A program made the position numbers and the translations under genes. Shown in pieces: positions 16,559 through 24,293 of a DNA stretch of 48,469 nucleotides. The number at the start of each line of letters is the position of its first letter. Position 1 is the stretch's first letter. Under the pieces are notes generated by a model. It searched no databases, had not been told where the DNA came from, and saw nothing but the letters and a program-made list of their open reading frames with translations. The stretch comes from Lachnospiraceae bacterium (GTDB taxonomy: Bacteria > Bacillota > Clostridia > Lachnospirales > Lachnospiraceae): the NCBI GenBank assembly GCA_022796475.1, contig JAAWIS010000020.1, positions 1 through 48,469 on the forward strand, given 5' to 3'.

Positions 16559-16988
16559 AAGCCTTTCTCCTGTTTGCATCCAAATAGTTTTGTAAGATGA
16601 AGACTGCCGCAATCTTATCAATCACACGTTTCCGGTTTTCCCTCCGGACTCCGCTTTCCATCAAGGTCCGCTCTGCCGATACTGTACTGAGCCGCTCGTC
16701 CCATAACACCACAGGAAGCTGACTTCGCCTTTCCAGCATTTCTTTAAAATCCCGGGTTTTTTCAGCACGTTCCCCTTCGGTATTATTCATATTCTTAGGA
16801 TACCCCAAAACAATCTCCGTAACCTGATATTCTTTAATCAGTTCCTCAATCCGGGCGCAGGTCTGACGAAGTTTATTCTCGCTTTTCCGGGAAATGGTTT
16901 CCACGCCCTGGGCGGTAATTCCCAGCTCATCGCTTACTGCTACCCCTACGGTCTTTGAACCGTAATCCAACCCAAGTATCCGCATCAT
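16551..16988 (-). CDS. ruvX: RuvX/YqgF-family RNase H-fold nuclease
   Basis: A 145-residue protein. The RNase H-fold carries the first catalytic Asp in [16 protein letters not shown] (residues 5-20), a mid-protein [15 protein letters not shown], and the second acidic site in [12 protein letters not shown], followed by the final Asp in [15 protein letters not shown]. YqgF proteins were proposed as Holliday-junction resolvases and act in 16S rRNA 5'-end processing in E. coli. The position after ireB and before DUF1292 is the standard Firmicutes arrangement. GGAGG lies just upstream of the double Met start (16988 or 16985). Confidence 0.95.
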   Translation of the reverse strand: MMRILGLDYGSKTVGVAVSDELGITAQGVETISRKSENKLRQTCARIEELIKEYQVTEIVLGYPKNMNNTEGERAEKTRDFKEMLERRSQLPVVLWDERLSTVSAERTLMESGVRRENRKRVIDKIAAVFILQNYLDANRRKAYE

Positions 16989-17016
16989 TTTCCTCCAAAT
17001 TCACCCACAACAAAAC

Positions 17017-17036
17017 CAGTTGACATATGCCAACTG
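17017..17036. other. near-perfect 20-bp dyad between ireB and ruvX
   Basis: The 20 bp at 17017-17036 form arms CAGTTG/CAACTG around CATATG with one mismatch pair. On the minus strand it is followed by GTTTTGTTG. It could be a weak terminator/attenuator or a protein-binding site; the sequence alone does not decide. Confidence 0.4.
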
Positions 17037-17098
17037 ATTTCATCTCCCCCTATCCAGGCAAAGGTTTTCAGCCAATGCCTTTTTCTCTAACCGTCCAA

Positions 17099-17365
17099 TT
17101 ATCGTTTCAGCTTTGTATCAATATATACTGCCATCATTTCTTCCAAAAGCTCATCCCGCTCCACTTTCATGATCAGGCTTCTGGCGTTCTTGTGGCTGGT
17201 AATATACGTTGGATCCCCCGACATAATATAGCCGACAATCTGATTTACAGGGTTATACCCTTTTTCCGTCAGGGCAATATAAACCTGTTCCAGGACCTGT
17301 GCCGCATTTGCTGTATTTTGCTGGAAAGTTATAAACTGTGTGTCATACATATCGCCCATCTTCAT
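17099..17365 (-). CDS. ireB: IreB family regulatory phosphoprotein (UPF0297)
   Basis: An 88-residue protein matching IreB/UPF0297 along its whole length: DTQFITF near the N-terminus, [19 protein letters not shown] in the middle, then [13 protein letters not shown] and a C-terminal DELLEEMM. In Enterococcus IreB is a substrate of the PASTA kinase IreK and restrains cephalosporin resistance. Threonines near the N-terminus are the known phosphosites, and Thr residues occur here at 8 and 12. The start at 17365 has AAGGA six bases upstream; a GTG one codon earlier is possible. It is the first gene of the ruvX operon. Confidence 0.95.
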   Translation of the reverse strand: MKMGDMYDTQFITFQQNTANAAQVLEQVYIALTEKGYNPVNQIVGYIMSGDPTYITSHKNARSLIMKVERDELLEEMMAVYIDTKLKR

Positions 17366-17390
17366 CACGTCCTTATCACTATTCTATCTT

Positions 17391-17419
17391 ATTCTAAACC
17401 ATAAATGCCGTTTCGGCAA
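17391..17419 (-). promoter_or_regulatory. putative sigma-A promoter of the ireB operon
   Basis: Minus strand TTGCCG (17414-17419), 17-bp spacer, TAGAAT (17391-17396). The short stem GCCG/CGGC at the -35 may also terminate mtaB. Confidence 0.5.
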
Positions 17420-17435
17420 GAACATATTTCTTGTT

Positions 17436-18815
17436 TTATCCTATTTTTCCGTTTTTCGGGATTAATTCCATAATTTCCGGGGTAAGCATTTGCTTTCCAT
17501 ATCCTTCCAGAATCTTCCCTTTCCAGTCCTGCAAATGCTCTGGATTGACTGCCGCTTTTACATATTCCCTCGTATAGCCAGTCACGTATATTTTCCCATT
17601 AATTTCCATATTTTCTTCCAGCAATACTGTTATCGGCTGTCCGATAAAGGCTTCCCGGTATTGGACAGACATCTTTTTTTCCAATTCCAGCAGGATATCG
17701 CTGCGTCTGCCCTTTACCTCTTCCGGAACCTGATCCGGCATAGATGCTGCCCTGGTGCCTGCCCGCCTGGAATATTTAAAAACGTGCATCTCATAAAAAC
17801 GGACGTTCTCCAAATATTCTCTGGTTACTGCAAATTCCTCCTCAGTTTCCCCCGGAAACCCTACGATTATGTCCGTCGTAATGGCCGGATTAGAAAACAC
17901 ATCCCTTAAAATCCTGCACCTTTCCAAATATTCTTCCGGGGTATAATGGCGGTTCATCCGCTTTAACGTTGCTTTACAGCCGCTTTGAAGGGACAGATGG
18001 AAATGAGGGCATACCTTGGGAAGCTGTGCCAGCTCACCAGCAAAAGATCTGGTTATAATCCTTGGCTCTAAAGATCCAAGGCGGATCCGATCCAGTCCTT
18101 CAATTTCATGAATGGAGCGGATTAATTCCAGCAAAGCCGGGGAATGGCTGTCTGTAAAGTCAATTCCATAGGAGCTTAAATGAATTCCGGTCAGCACCAC
18201 CTCCCGGCATCCTGCTTCCGCTAATGTTTTTACTTCACGTAATATGGATTCTGGTCTTCGGCTTCTTACTCTTCCTCTGGTATAAGGAATGATGCAGTAA
18301 CTGCAAAATTGGTTGCACCCATCCTGTACTTTAAGCATAGCCCGGGTATGCTGGGAAACCCTGGAAATGCGAAGTTCTTCATATTCATTTGTTTTGCTGA
18401 TGTCAAGCATATGGATATCATGAACTGATTCCTGTATATGGGGATCACCGGCAGATTCCTGTTCTGCCTTTTTAAAATGTTCCTCTAATATTAAGGCAAT
18501 TTCCTTTTTTCTGTTATTTCCCACAATAATATCCGCTGCTCCGTCCAGCTTTAGCTCCTGGCTGGCAGCCTGAACATAACAACCGGCTGCTACAATTACT
18601 GCTTCCGGATTTTTAGCCCTGGCCCGGTGAAGCATCTGCCTGGACTTTTTATCTGCCACATTAGTAACCGAACATGTGTTGATAATACATACATCTGAAG
18701 GCTCCCCAAAGGGTACAATCTGGTATCCTGCTTCCTCTAAAAGCTGCTGCATTGCTTCCGTTTCATAAGCATTTACCTTACATCCCAGATTATGCAGCGA
18801 TGCTTTTCTTTTCAT
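17436..18815 (-). CDS. mtaB: tRNA (N6-threonylcarbamoyladenosine37-C2)-methylthiotransferase
   Basis: A radical-SAM methylthiotransferase converting t6A37 to ms2t6A37 in ANN-decoding tRNAs. The 459 residues hold a UPF0004 domain with cluster cysteines Cys12, Cys48 and Cys79. The radical-SAM triad CNQFCSYC (Cys167, 171, 174) follows, and a TRAM domain occupies about the last 65 residues. The opening MKRKASLHNLGCKVNAYE distinguishes the MtaB/YqeV branch from MiaB and RimO. A GGAGA site lies eight bases before the start. It is divergently arranged from the HPr-like gene and lies 70 bp upstream of ireB. Confidence 0.96.
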   Translation of the reverse strand: MKRKASLHNLGCKVNAYETEAMQQLLEEAGYQIVPFGEPSDVCIINTCSVTNVADKKSRQMLHRARAKNPEAVIVAAGCYVQAASQELKLDGAADIIVGNNRKKEIALILEEHFKKAEQESAGDPHIQESVHDIHMLDISKTNEYEELRISRVSQHTRAMLKVQDGCNQFCSYCIIPYTRGRVRSRRPESILREVKTLAEAGCREVVLTGIHLSSYGIDFTDSHSPALLELIRSIHEIEGLDRIRLGSLEPRIITRSFAGELAQLPKVCPHFHLSLQSGCKATLKRMNRHYTPEEYLERCRILRDVFSNPAITTDIIVGFPGETEEEFAVTREYLENVRFYEMHVFKYSRRAGTRAASMPDQVPEEVKGRRSDILLELEKKMSVQYREAFIGQPITVLLEENMEINGKIYVTGYTREYVKAAVNPEHLQDWKGKILEGYGKQMLTPEIMELIPKNGKIG

Positions 18816-18849
18816 ACAAAATTCTCCAATCTTTTATGCAATCTCACTA

Positions 18850-18878
18850 TTGACTTTTCCCAGGTATCTCTGTAGTAT
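18850..18878 (+). promoter_or_regulatory. putative sigma-A promoter of the HPr-like gene
   Basis: TTGACT (18850-18855), 17-bp spacer, TAGTAT (18873-18878), upstream of the small plus-strand gene. Confidence 0.6.
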
Positions 18879-18882
18879 GGAA

Positions 18883-18925
18883 TTAAGGTAAACAACATAT
18901 CCTACACATACATACCTTAAGGAGG
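18883..18925 (+). promoter_or_regulatory. leader hairpin abutting the ribosome binding site of the HPr-like gene
   Basis: TTAAGGT (18883-18889) pairs with ACCTTAA (18914-18920), which is immediately followed by GGAGG (18921-18925). Folding would place the binding site at the base of the stem and could modulate translation. Confidence 0.4.
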
Positions 18926-18932
18926 CATTTAC

Positions 18933-19166
18933 ATGAAGACAGTTCGCATTTCTTTAAATTCCATTGATAAGGTCAAATCATTTGTGAATGATTTAACTAA
19001 ATTTGCAGTGGATTTTGACTTAGTATCCGGAAGATATGTGATTGATGCAAAATCTATCATGGGCATCTTCAGTTTGGATCTGTCCAAGCCAATTGATTTA
19101 AATATTCATGCTGAAAACGGAATCGATGAAATCTTAAATACACTGGCTCCTTATATTATCCAGTAA
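18933..19166 (+). CDS. HPr-like protein lacking the phosphoacceptor histidine
   Basis: A 77-residue protein with the HPr fold pattern: VRISLNS at the N-terminus, VDFDLVSGRYVIDAKSIMGI in the middle (containing the Ser46-equivalent Ser41 motif AKSIMGIFSLDL), and a C-terminal helix. The active-site loop that should read LHARP is IDKVK, so the PTS phosphorelay His15 is missing and transfer from enzyme I is not expected. The regulatory Ser region is preserved, so a Crh-like regulatory role is possible (Crh also lacks His15, but I infer no orthology). It is monocistronic, with its own promoter, an excellent AAGGAGG site and a terminator region downstream. Similar proteins are usually annotated HPr family phosphocarrier. 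Confidence 0.8.
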   Translation: MKTVRISLNSIDKVKSFVNDLTKFAVDFDLVSGRYVIDAKSIMGIFSLDLSKPIDLNIHAENGIDEILNTLAPYIIQ

Positions 19167-19279
19167 CCCCGTATTTCCCATTTGGGCACCATCATAAAGA
19201 AAAGGGGTTGCTTGTGAGCCTTCGTCGAATGCACACCAAATGCCAAAACGCATTTGGCGCTGGTACGGACAGCTTTCAT

Positions 19280-19308
19280 TCCCCATGTCACTGCTGCATG
19301 GGGATTTT
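19280..19308. terminator. terminator between the convergent HPr-like and thiI genes
   Basis: An 8-bp stem TCCCCATG/CATGGGGA (19280-19304) is followed by TTTT on the plus strand. A second hairpin CCAAATGC/GCATTTGG lies at 19236-19257. Together they fill the 187-bp convergent gap. Confidence 0.6.
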
Positions 19309-19353
19309 CACTTTCCTGATCTGTTTCATGTATTCTTTGATCCTTTCCAGGCC

Positions 19354-20535
19354 TTATTGACACAATATCATTTCTGTGGTTTCCAAAGCAGTTTTTACCA
19401 TCTCATCAATTTTTTCTGCTAATTTCCCCTCTGATTTATGAATCATGTTAAGATTCGGCTTTGTAACAGGATGCTTTGCTACAAAGATGGTACAGCAGTC
19501 CTCAAATGGCTGGATTGACGTTTCAAATGTTCCTATTTTTTCAGCAATATCTACAATTTCCTGTTTGTCAAAGCCAATTACCGGCCGGAATACAGGCATT
19601 GTGCAGACCTCATTGGTTGCTGCAAGGGATTGTACGGTCTGAGATGCTACTTGGCCTATACTTTCCCCGGTAATCAGGCCAAAACACTTTTGCTTTCTGG
19701 CAATGGCTTCTGCAATCCGCATCATATAGCGCCGCATAATAATTGTTAGCTCCTCATGGGGACATTGGTCATAAATATAAAGCTGGATCTCTGTAAAATT
19801 GACAATGTGCAGCCGGATTGGCCCTGCATACCGGGAAACCAGCCTGGCTAAATCCATTACTTTTTCCTTGGCACGATCACTGGTATAGGGAGGTGCATGG
19901 AAATATACGGCCTCAATCACCACCCCCCGTTTGGCTATCATGTATCCTGCCACCGGGCTGTCAATTCCGCCGGACAAAAGAAGCATTCCCCGTCCGTTCG
20001 TTCCTACAGGCATCCCCCCTGGCCCTGGAATCACCTGGGAATACAGGTTAACCCGGCTTCGGATTTCTACATGAAGCATAACCTGGGGATGATGGACGTC
20101 CACTGAAAGCCCCGGATAAGCTTTTAAAATTGCCTCCCCTAAATCCCGGTTAATCTCCTCTGAAGTTTTAGGGTACTGCTTATTGGCTCTTCTTGCGTTT
20201 ACTTTAAAACTGAAATTTTTCTCCGGATATACGTGATCCAGGTACTGGAGCACCTGGGATTTCAGCGTATCGTATCCTTCATCCTCCACCTGTACCATAG
20301 GACATATAGCCGAGATCCCGAATACACGTTTCAGCACAGTCACCACATCATCCTGGTCAAATGATGACAGGGCATTTACGTAAATCCGCCCGGATTCTTT
20401 CGTTACCTCAAAATTCCCTTCCACTTCTTTTAAAGCAAACCGGATCTGCTTTACCAGGGCATCTTCAAACATGTAGCGGTTTTTTCCTTTTATTCCGATT
20501 TCCGCATATTTAATTAAAAATGACTGAGTATTCAT
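19354..20535 (-). CDS. thiI: tRNA 4-thiouridine synthase ThiI (no rhodanese domain)
   Basis: Adenylates and thiolates U8 of tRNA to s4U; also contributes sulfur to thiazole synthesis in some bacteria. In the 393 residues an N-terminal ferredoxin-like/THUMP region is followed by the PP-loop LLSGGIDSPVAGYMIAKRG near 180-198 and a C-terminal region with FEDCCTIFVAKHP containing the conserved cysteine. The rhodanese domain of enterobacterial ThiI is absent, the usual Firmicutes form, which receives sulfur from a dedicated cysteine desulfurase. That gene is adjacent upstream with a 3-bp gap, as in Bacillus nifZ-thiI. A GAGAGGA site precedes the start. Confidence 0.97.
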   Translation of the reverse strand: MNTQSFLIKYAEIGIKGKNRYMFEDALVKQIRFALKEVEGNFEVTKESGRIYVNALSSFDQDDVVTVLKRVFGISAICPMVQVEDEGYDTLKSQVLQYLDHVYPEKNFSFKVNARRANKQYPKTSEEINRDLGEAILKAYPGLSVDVHHPQVMLHVEIRSRVNLYSQVIPGPGGMPVGTNGRGMLLLSGGIDSPVAGYMIAKRGVVIEAVYFHAPPYTSDRAKEKVMDLARLVSRYAGPIRLHIVNFTEIQLYIYDQCPHEELTIIMRRYMMRIAEAIARKQKCFGLITGESIGQVASQTVQSLAATNEVCTMPVFRPVIGFDKQEIVDIAEKIGTFETSIQPFEDCCTIFVAKHPVTKPNLNMIHKSEGKLAEKIDEMVKTALETTEMILCQ

Positions 20536-20538
20536 CTC

Positions 20539-21693
20539 TTATCCTCTCTGATACCGTCTGAATACCGGAAGCAATTCCTTCAGCATCTGAAGCGTGTAAT
20601 CCAATTGTTCCCTGGTGGTATCAATTCCTAAGCTAAAACGAAGGGTTCCGTCCAGCAGTTCTCTTTTTACCCCCACGGCCTTCAGGGTTCCGCTAAGGGC
20701 CGGATGGTTGGAGGAGCAGGCAGAACCGCTGGACACATAAATCTGTTTCTCCTCCAGGCCATGAAGCAGAACTTCGCTGCGCACTCCCTGAAAACTGGCG
20801 CTGATAATCTGAGGAGCGCTGTCCAACCCTTTTTTGCTGTTAAGAGTTACTCCCTCTATCTCCTGCAGACCATCAATAAAGTAGTCTTTCAGTTCTGTCA
20901 TGCGCTGAATCCGGCTGGAAAATTCAACTTCCATTTCCTTTGCTGCTGCTCCAAGCCCCGCTATCCCCGGTACATTCTCTGTACCCGATCTCATACCTTT
21001 TTGCTGGCCTCCTCCGTAAATTAATGGTTTTACCTTTACCTTTTCATTTATATATAAAAATCCAATGCCCTTTGGCCCGCATATCTTATGGCCGCTTACG
21101 CTCAGCAAATCAATATTCTGTTTTTTGGGCCGGATCTCATACTTTCCGTAAGCCTGGATGGCATCAGTATGAAAGATAATGGAGCTTCTGATTCCTTTTA
21201 TCAGCCGTCCAATTGCTTCTATCGGTTCCACTGCGCCAATTTCATTATTTACATACATAATTGAAACTAAAATGGTATCCGGCCGGATGGCATCAGAAAG
21301 CTCCTCCAAAGATATATGGCCGTTGGAATCCACATCCAGGTAAGTTACCTCAAATCCCTGGCTTTCCAGGTATGCAAGAGGCTGGTGCACAGACGGATGC
21401 TCAATTTTCGTGCTGATAATATGGTTTCCAGCCCTTCTGTTTGCCATAGCCGCACCGATAATTGCCGTATTGTTGGATTCCGTTCCCCCTGATGTAAACA
21501 AGATCTCTTTTTCCTGAACCCTGAGAGTCCTGGCAATCACAGTCTTTGCCTCTTTCATGTAATGCTCTCCCTGGATTCCTTTTCTGTGTTTTGAGGAAGG
21601 ATTCCCGTAATCTTCTGTCATCACCTGAACCATAATATCCCGGACAGAATCCAGGACTTTTGTAGTTGCTGCATGATCTAAATATACTTCCAT
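20539..21693 (-). CDS. cysteine desulfurase (NifS/IscS family)
   Basis: A PLP enzyme releasing sulfur from cysteine as an enzyme persulfide. It is 384 residues from MEVYLDHAATTK; this start (21693) is chosen because AGGAGA lies eight bases upstream and the family begins at this point. The PLP-lysine motif is SVSGHKICGPKG and the catalytic cysteine sits in SSGSACSSN. The 3-bp spacing to thiI implies that its main acceptor is ThiI (a NifZ-like role for s4U). No IscU/SufU partner is nearby, so iron-sulfur assembly is less likely to be its task. Confidence 0.95.
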   Translation of the reverse strand: MEVYLDHAATTKVLDSVRDIMVQVMTEDYGNPSSKHRKGIQGEHYMKEAKTVIARTLRVQEKEILFTSGGTESNNTAIIGAAMANRRAGNHIISTKIEHPSVHQPLAYLESQGFEVTYLDVDSNGHISLEELSDAIRPDTILVSIMYVNNEIGAVEPIEAIGRLIKGIRSSIIFHTDAIQAYGKYEIRPKKQNIDLLSVSGHKICGPKGIGFLYINEKVKVKPLIYGGGQQKGMRSGTENVPGIAGLGAAAKEMEVEFSSRIQRMTELKDYFIDGLQEIEGVTLNSKKGLDSAPQIISASFQGVRSEVLLHGLEEKQIYVSSGSACSSNHPALSGTLKAVGVKRELLDGTLRFSLGIDTTREQLDYTLQMLKELLPVFRRYQRG

Positions 21694-21747
21694 TTCTATG
21701 TTCTCCTGACCTGTCAATGTCTGCTGCCTCTTAAACATACAAACAAG

Positions 21748-22497
21748 TTACGCCCAGTACATAAGTTCCAGTTTCATCATAATAACCGAAAGCAGGGACA
21801 ATCCTGCTGTTTCTGTCCTTAAAATCCGTTTTCCCAGTGATACCGGGCAGAAACCAGCCTTTGCGGCAGCCTGGACCTCACATTCATCGAATCCACCCTC
21901 CGGACCGATTAATACGGCAATCCTTTGGCCGCCTGAGATCTTTAACAGTTCCCTTTTCGTCCCTGCCATGCCCTCTTCCTGTTCGTAAGCAATCAGCCGG
22001 CTTTCACAGACTGCCCCTTCCTGTAAGGCCTGTCCCAAGTTTATCACTCCGGAAACCTGAGGAATCCGGCTTCGCTTCGACTGCTTGGCAGCGCTTTCTG
22101 CAATCGCCTGCCACCGTTTTATTTTTCCCTCTTCCCGTTTCCCTTCCAGCTTTACCACAGCGTTTTTCGTTGCTACCGGAACAATCCGCGTAACCCCAAG
22201 CTCCACTGCTTTTTGGATAATCAATTCCATTTTATCACTTTTTGGCAGTCCCTGGTAAAGTGTGATGAAAGCCGGAAGTTCCCTGCTTTTTGTTTCCTTT
22301 TCTGTAATCTGTGCCAGGATACTGGTTTCATCTAATGAATATACCTGGCAGATATAGTCCATTCCGCAGCCGTCACTAACCAGAATCTCTTCTCCCGGCC
22401 TGATGCGGAGTACATTTTTCCCGTGATTTACATCGGATCCGGTTATCCGGATCTGCCCATTCTCCACCTGATTTGGCTTTACAAAAAAATGATGCAT
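21748..22497 (-). CDS. rsmE: 16S rRNA (uracil1498-N3)-methyltransferase
   Basis: A SPOUT-class methyltransferase of 249 residues. The N-terminal PUA-like part begins MHHFFVKPNQ. The C-terminal trefoil knot shows IAVLIGPEGGFDECEV, then VSLGKRILRTETAGLSLLSV, the RsmE signature. It methylates U1498 of 16S rRNA on assembled 30S subunits. It follows prmA by 8 bp, the common prmA-rsmE pair, so the two are certainly co-transcribed; the desulfurase and thiI follow 54 bp later. No anomalies. Confidence 0.97.
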   Translation of the reverse strand: MHHFFVKPNQVENGQIRITGSDVNHGKNVLRIRPGEEILVSDGCGMDYICQVYSLDETSILAQITEKETKSRELPAFITLYQGLPKSDKMELIIQKAVELGVTRIVPVATKNAVVKLEGKREEGKIKRWQAIAESAAKQSKRSRIPQVSGVINLGQALQEGAVCESRLIAYEQEEGMAGTKRELLKISGGQRIAVLIGPEGGFDECEVQAAAKAGFCPVSLGKRILRTETAGLSLLSVIMMKLELMYWA

Positions 22498-22505
22498 ACC
22501 TTATC

Positions 22506-23462
22506 CTACCGTTTCCTGGCTGTGATGCTGACCCATTCACCCTGACGGATTACTTCCAGAATTTCAAACTGGCTATTTGCTGCAAACGCTTCTTTTACCT
22601 CTTCTTCCTTCAGGTTAATAATACCGGAAGTAATCAAGATACCGCCTTTTTTTAAGTGGATCGGAATCTCCTTTTGAAGCAAAATAATCACCGGAGCCAG
22701 AATATTCGCCACTGCAATATCATAAATTTCATAGCCAGCCCAGTCTTTTATCTCTTTTTCTTCTATTATATTGCCTTCTGTCACATGAAACTTTTCGTCA
22801 GGAATGGAATTAGATTTCAGATTTTCCCCCACTGCCGTAATCGCATTTTCATCTAAATCCGTCGCCCACACAGCCTTTGCCCCAAGCTTTAAGGCCGTAA
22901 TTCCTAAAATGCCGCTGCCAGTCCCCACATCCAAAACCAGACTTTCCTTTGTAACATACTTCTTAAGCTGGCGAATACAGAGCTGGGTCGTTTCATGCAT
23001 TCCTGTGCCAAAAGCAGTTCCTGGATCGATCTGAATCACCAGCTTGTTTCCATGTTCTTTTGGAACCGGCTCCCAGGTTGGCTTAATCAGAATATCATCC
23101 ACTGTAAAAGGCTTAAAATACTGTTTCCAATTATTAATCCAATCTGTATCCTCTGTTTCCGATACATAGATTCTTCTCTCTCCTACATCCACAAAATCGG
23201 AAAGCTCATTCAGCCCTTCTTCTACCTTTTTAAGAATTTCTTCCGTATCCTGCTCTTCATCCAGATAAAAATGAATCTTGGCACTTCCGTCATCCGGCAG
23301 CGTTTCCGGAAGGATGTCAATAAACATTCCCTTCGTTTCTTTTTCGGTTAAAGGAATATTGTCCTCAATTTCAATTCCTTCAATCCCGATCTCATCCAGC
23401 ATGCTGCTGATTAAATCCTCTGCTGCTGTAGTTGTAGTAAGAGTAAATTTTTTCCATTTCAT
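22506..23462 (-). CDS. prmA: ribosomal protein L11 methyltransferase
   Basis: Trimethylates ribosomal protein L11. The 318 residues comprise an N-terminal L11-recognition domain (MKWKKFTLTTTTAAEDLISS onward) and a class I methyltransferase domain. SAM motif VLDVGTGSGILGITALKLGA and the acidic loop WATDLDENAI are seen, followed by the NPPF-equivalent region YDIAVANILAPV. It is first in the operon prmA-rsmE-desulfurase-thiI, behind a near-consensus promoter 50 bp upstream of the start. Confidence 0.97.
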   Translation of the reverse strand: MKWKKFTLTTTTAAEDLISSMLDEIGIEGIEIEDNIPLTEKETKGMFIDILPETLPDDGSAKIHFYLDEEQDTEEILKKVEEGLNELSDFVDVGERRIYVSETEDTDWINNWKQYFKPFTVDDILIKPTWEPVPKEHGNKLVIQIDPGTAFGTGMHETTQLCIRQLKKYVTKESLVLDVGTGSGILGITALKLGAKAVWATDLDENAITAVGENLKSNSIPDEKFHVTEGNIIEEKEIKDWAGYEIYDIAVANILAPVIILLQKEIPIHLKKGGILITSGIINLKEEEVKEAFAANSQFEILEVIRQGEWVSITARKR

Positions 23463-23512
23463 AAATCATCCAATCCCTTTCAAACTTCCCGCATCATAAA
23501 AACGTATTACCC

Positions 23513-23541
23513 ATCATAGCACAGTTTTTTTCCGCTTTCAA
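23513..23541 (-). promoter_or_regulatory. sigma-A promoter of the prmA operon
   Basis: Minus strand TTGAAA (23536-23541), 17-bp spacer, TATGAT (23513-23518). This closely matches the consensus and is the same pair as the glyS-unit promoter. Confidence 0.75.
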
Positions 23542-23804
23542 GCACACGATAACAGGCTGTTACAGTTTTTCAAAACTTTTTTAAAAAAATTTTTAAATCA
23601 TTGCAATAAAACTTCTTTCAAGTGCATTAACTTATTGAACGGATGAAGATGTTATATTGAAGCAGCACAGGAACAGGCACAAACTAAATCAAGAATATAA
23701 ATTCCTTGACGCATTACACCCCATCACACAGCCTTTTCCTAATTTGCTTCGATAGAGATTTTCAAATTACAATCTAATTGGCAATTAGAATTTGTGATCC
23801 ACAC
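23542..23804. other. gene-free AT-rich stretch with a 17-bp dyad
   Basis: No coding signal. A dyad TCTAATTG-g-CAATTAGA occupies 23773-23789, flanked by CAAATT/AATTTG outer arms. With the hairpin at 23805-23855 it could be the 3' part of a small RNA, but no clear promoter was found. Confidence 0.35.
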
Positions 23805-23855
23805 AAAACGGAGTGTGCAGCCGCCTGGTGACGGGGCGGCGCACACTCCGTTTTT
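23805..23855. terminator. large GC-rich terminator-like hairpin
   Basis: A near-perfect long stem: AACGGAGTGTGC pairs with GCACACTCCGTT and inner GCCGCC with GGCGGC, flanked by AAAA and TTTTT. It would terminate in either direction, though no gene ends here. This suggests either an unannotated RNA or insulation of the citrate synthase promoter. Confidence 0.7.
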
Positions 23856-23860
23856 CCTGC

Positions 23861-24001
23861 GGTTACTGTTCACAGATACCCTGTGAACGTAACCCCATAT
23901 GCCCATTTAGAATCGCCTGCGGCGATGGGGCATATGCTTTGCTCCCATAACGATATTGGCTCGTGACGAATCAGCGGGGTGATTCGTCACGGTGTGAACA
24001 G
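23861..24001. repeat. cluster of three strong hairpins
   Basis: Hairpin 1 (23861-23894): GGTTAC and GTTCACAG arms. Hairpin 2 (23896-23936): CATATGCCC/GGGCATATG with inner ATCGCC/GGCGAT. Hairpin 3 (23962-23991): 12-bp arms CGTGACGAATCA/TGATTCGTCACG. CTGTTCAC (23866-23873) and GTGAACAG (23994-24001) could close the whole block. Confidence 0.7.
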
Positions 24002-24023
24002 AAACTTCCTGCGCTCTGTTGCC

Positions 24024-24053
24024 TTGACAGATATCTGTCAATTATGGTATAAC
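24024..24053 (+). promoter_or_regulatory. promoter P1 overlapped by an 18-bp perfect palindrome
   Basis: TTGACA (24024-24029), 18-bp spacer, TATAAC (24048-24053). The perfect palindrome at 24024-24041 (TTGACAGAT and its complement) contains the -35 element, a typical repressor layout. It is oriented toward citrate synthase. Confidence 0.6.
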
Positions 24054-24124
24054 TATACAATAACTAGTAATTACGCTTAAGCCACTATCGTTTCTATTTG
24101 AAGAGAATCTAAAGTTTATTATCA

Positions 24125-24153
24125 TTGATATCTTAGTTGTATCTGACTATAAT
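24125..24153 (+). promoter_or_regulatory. promoter P2 of citrate synthase
   Basis: TTGATA (24125-24130), 17-bp spacer, TATAAT (24148-24153), near consensus. It leaves a leader of about 135 nt before the gene. Confidence 0.7.
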
Positions 24154-24293
24154 CGCATCTTTTCTCACTTACTGTTGAAACGAATCCACTTTTTCCAAAT
24201 TCATACGAACAATGGAGTTTCATGCTCCGTTAACAGATAGACAGCGCAGCCAGCGGTGCCTTTATCTGACATTTTTTTTAAGGAGGTATTTAT

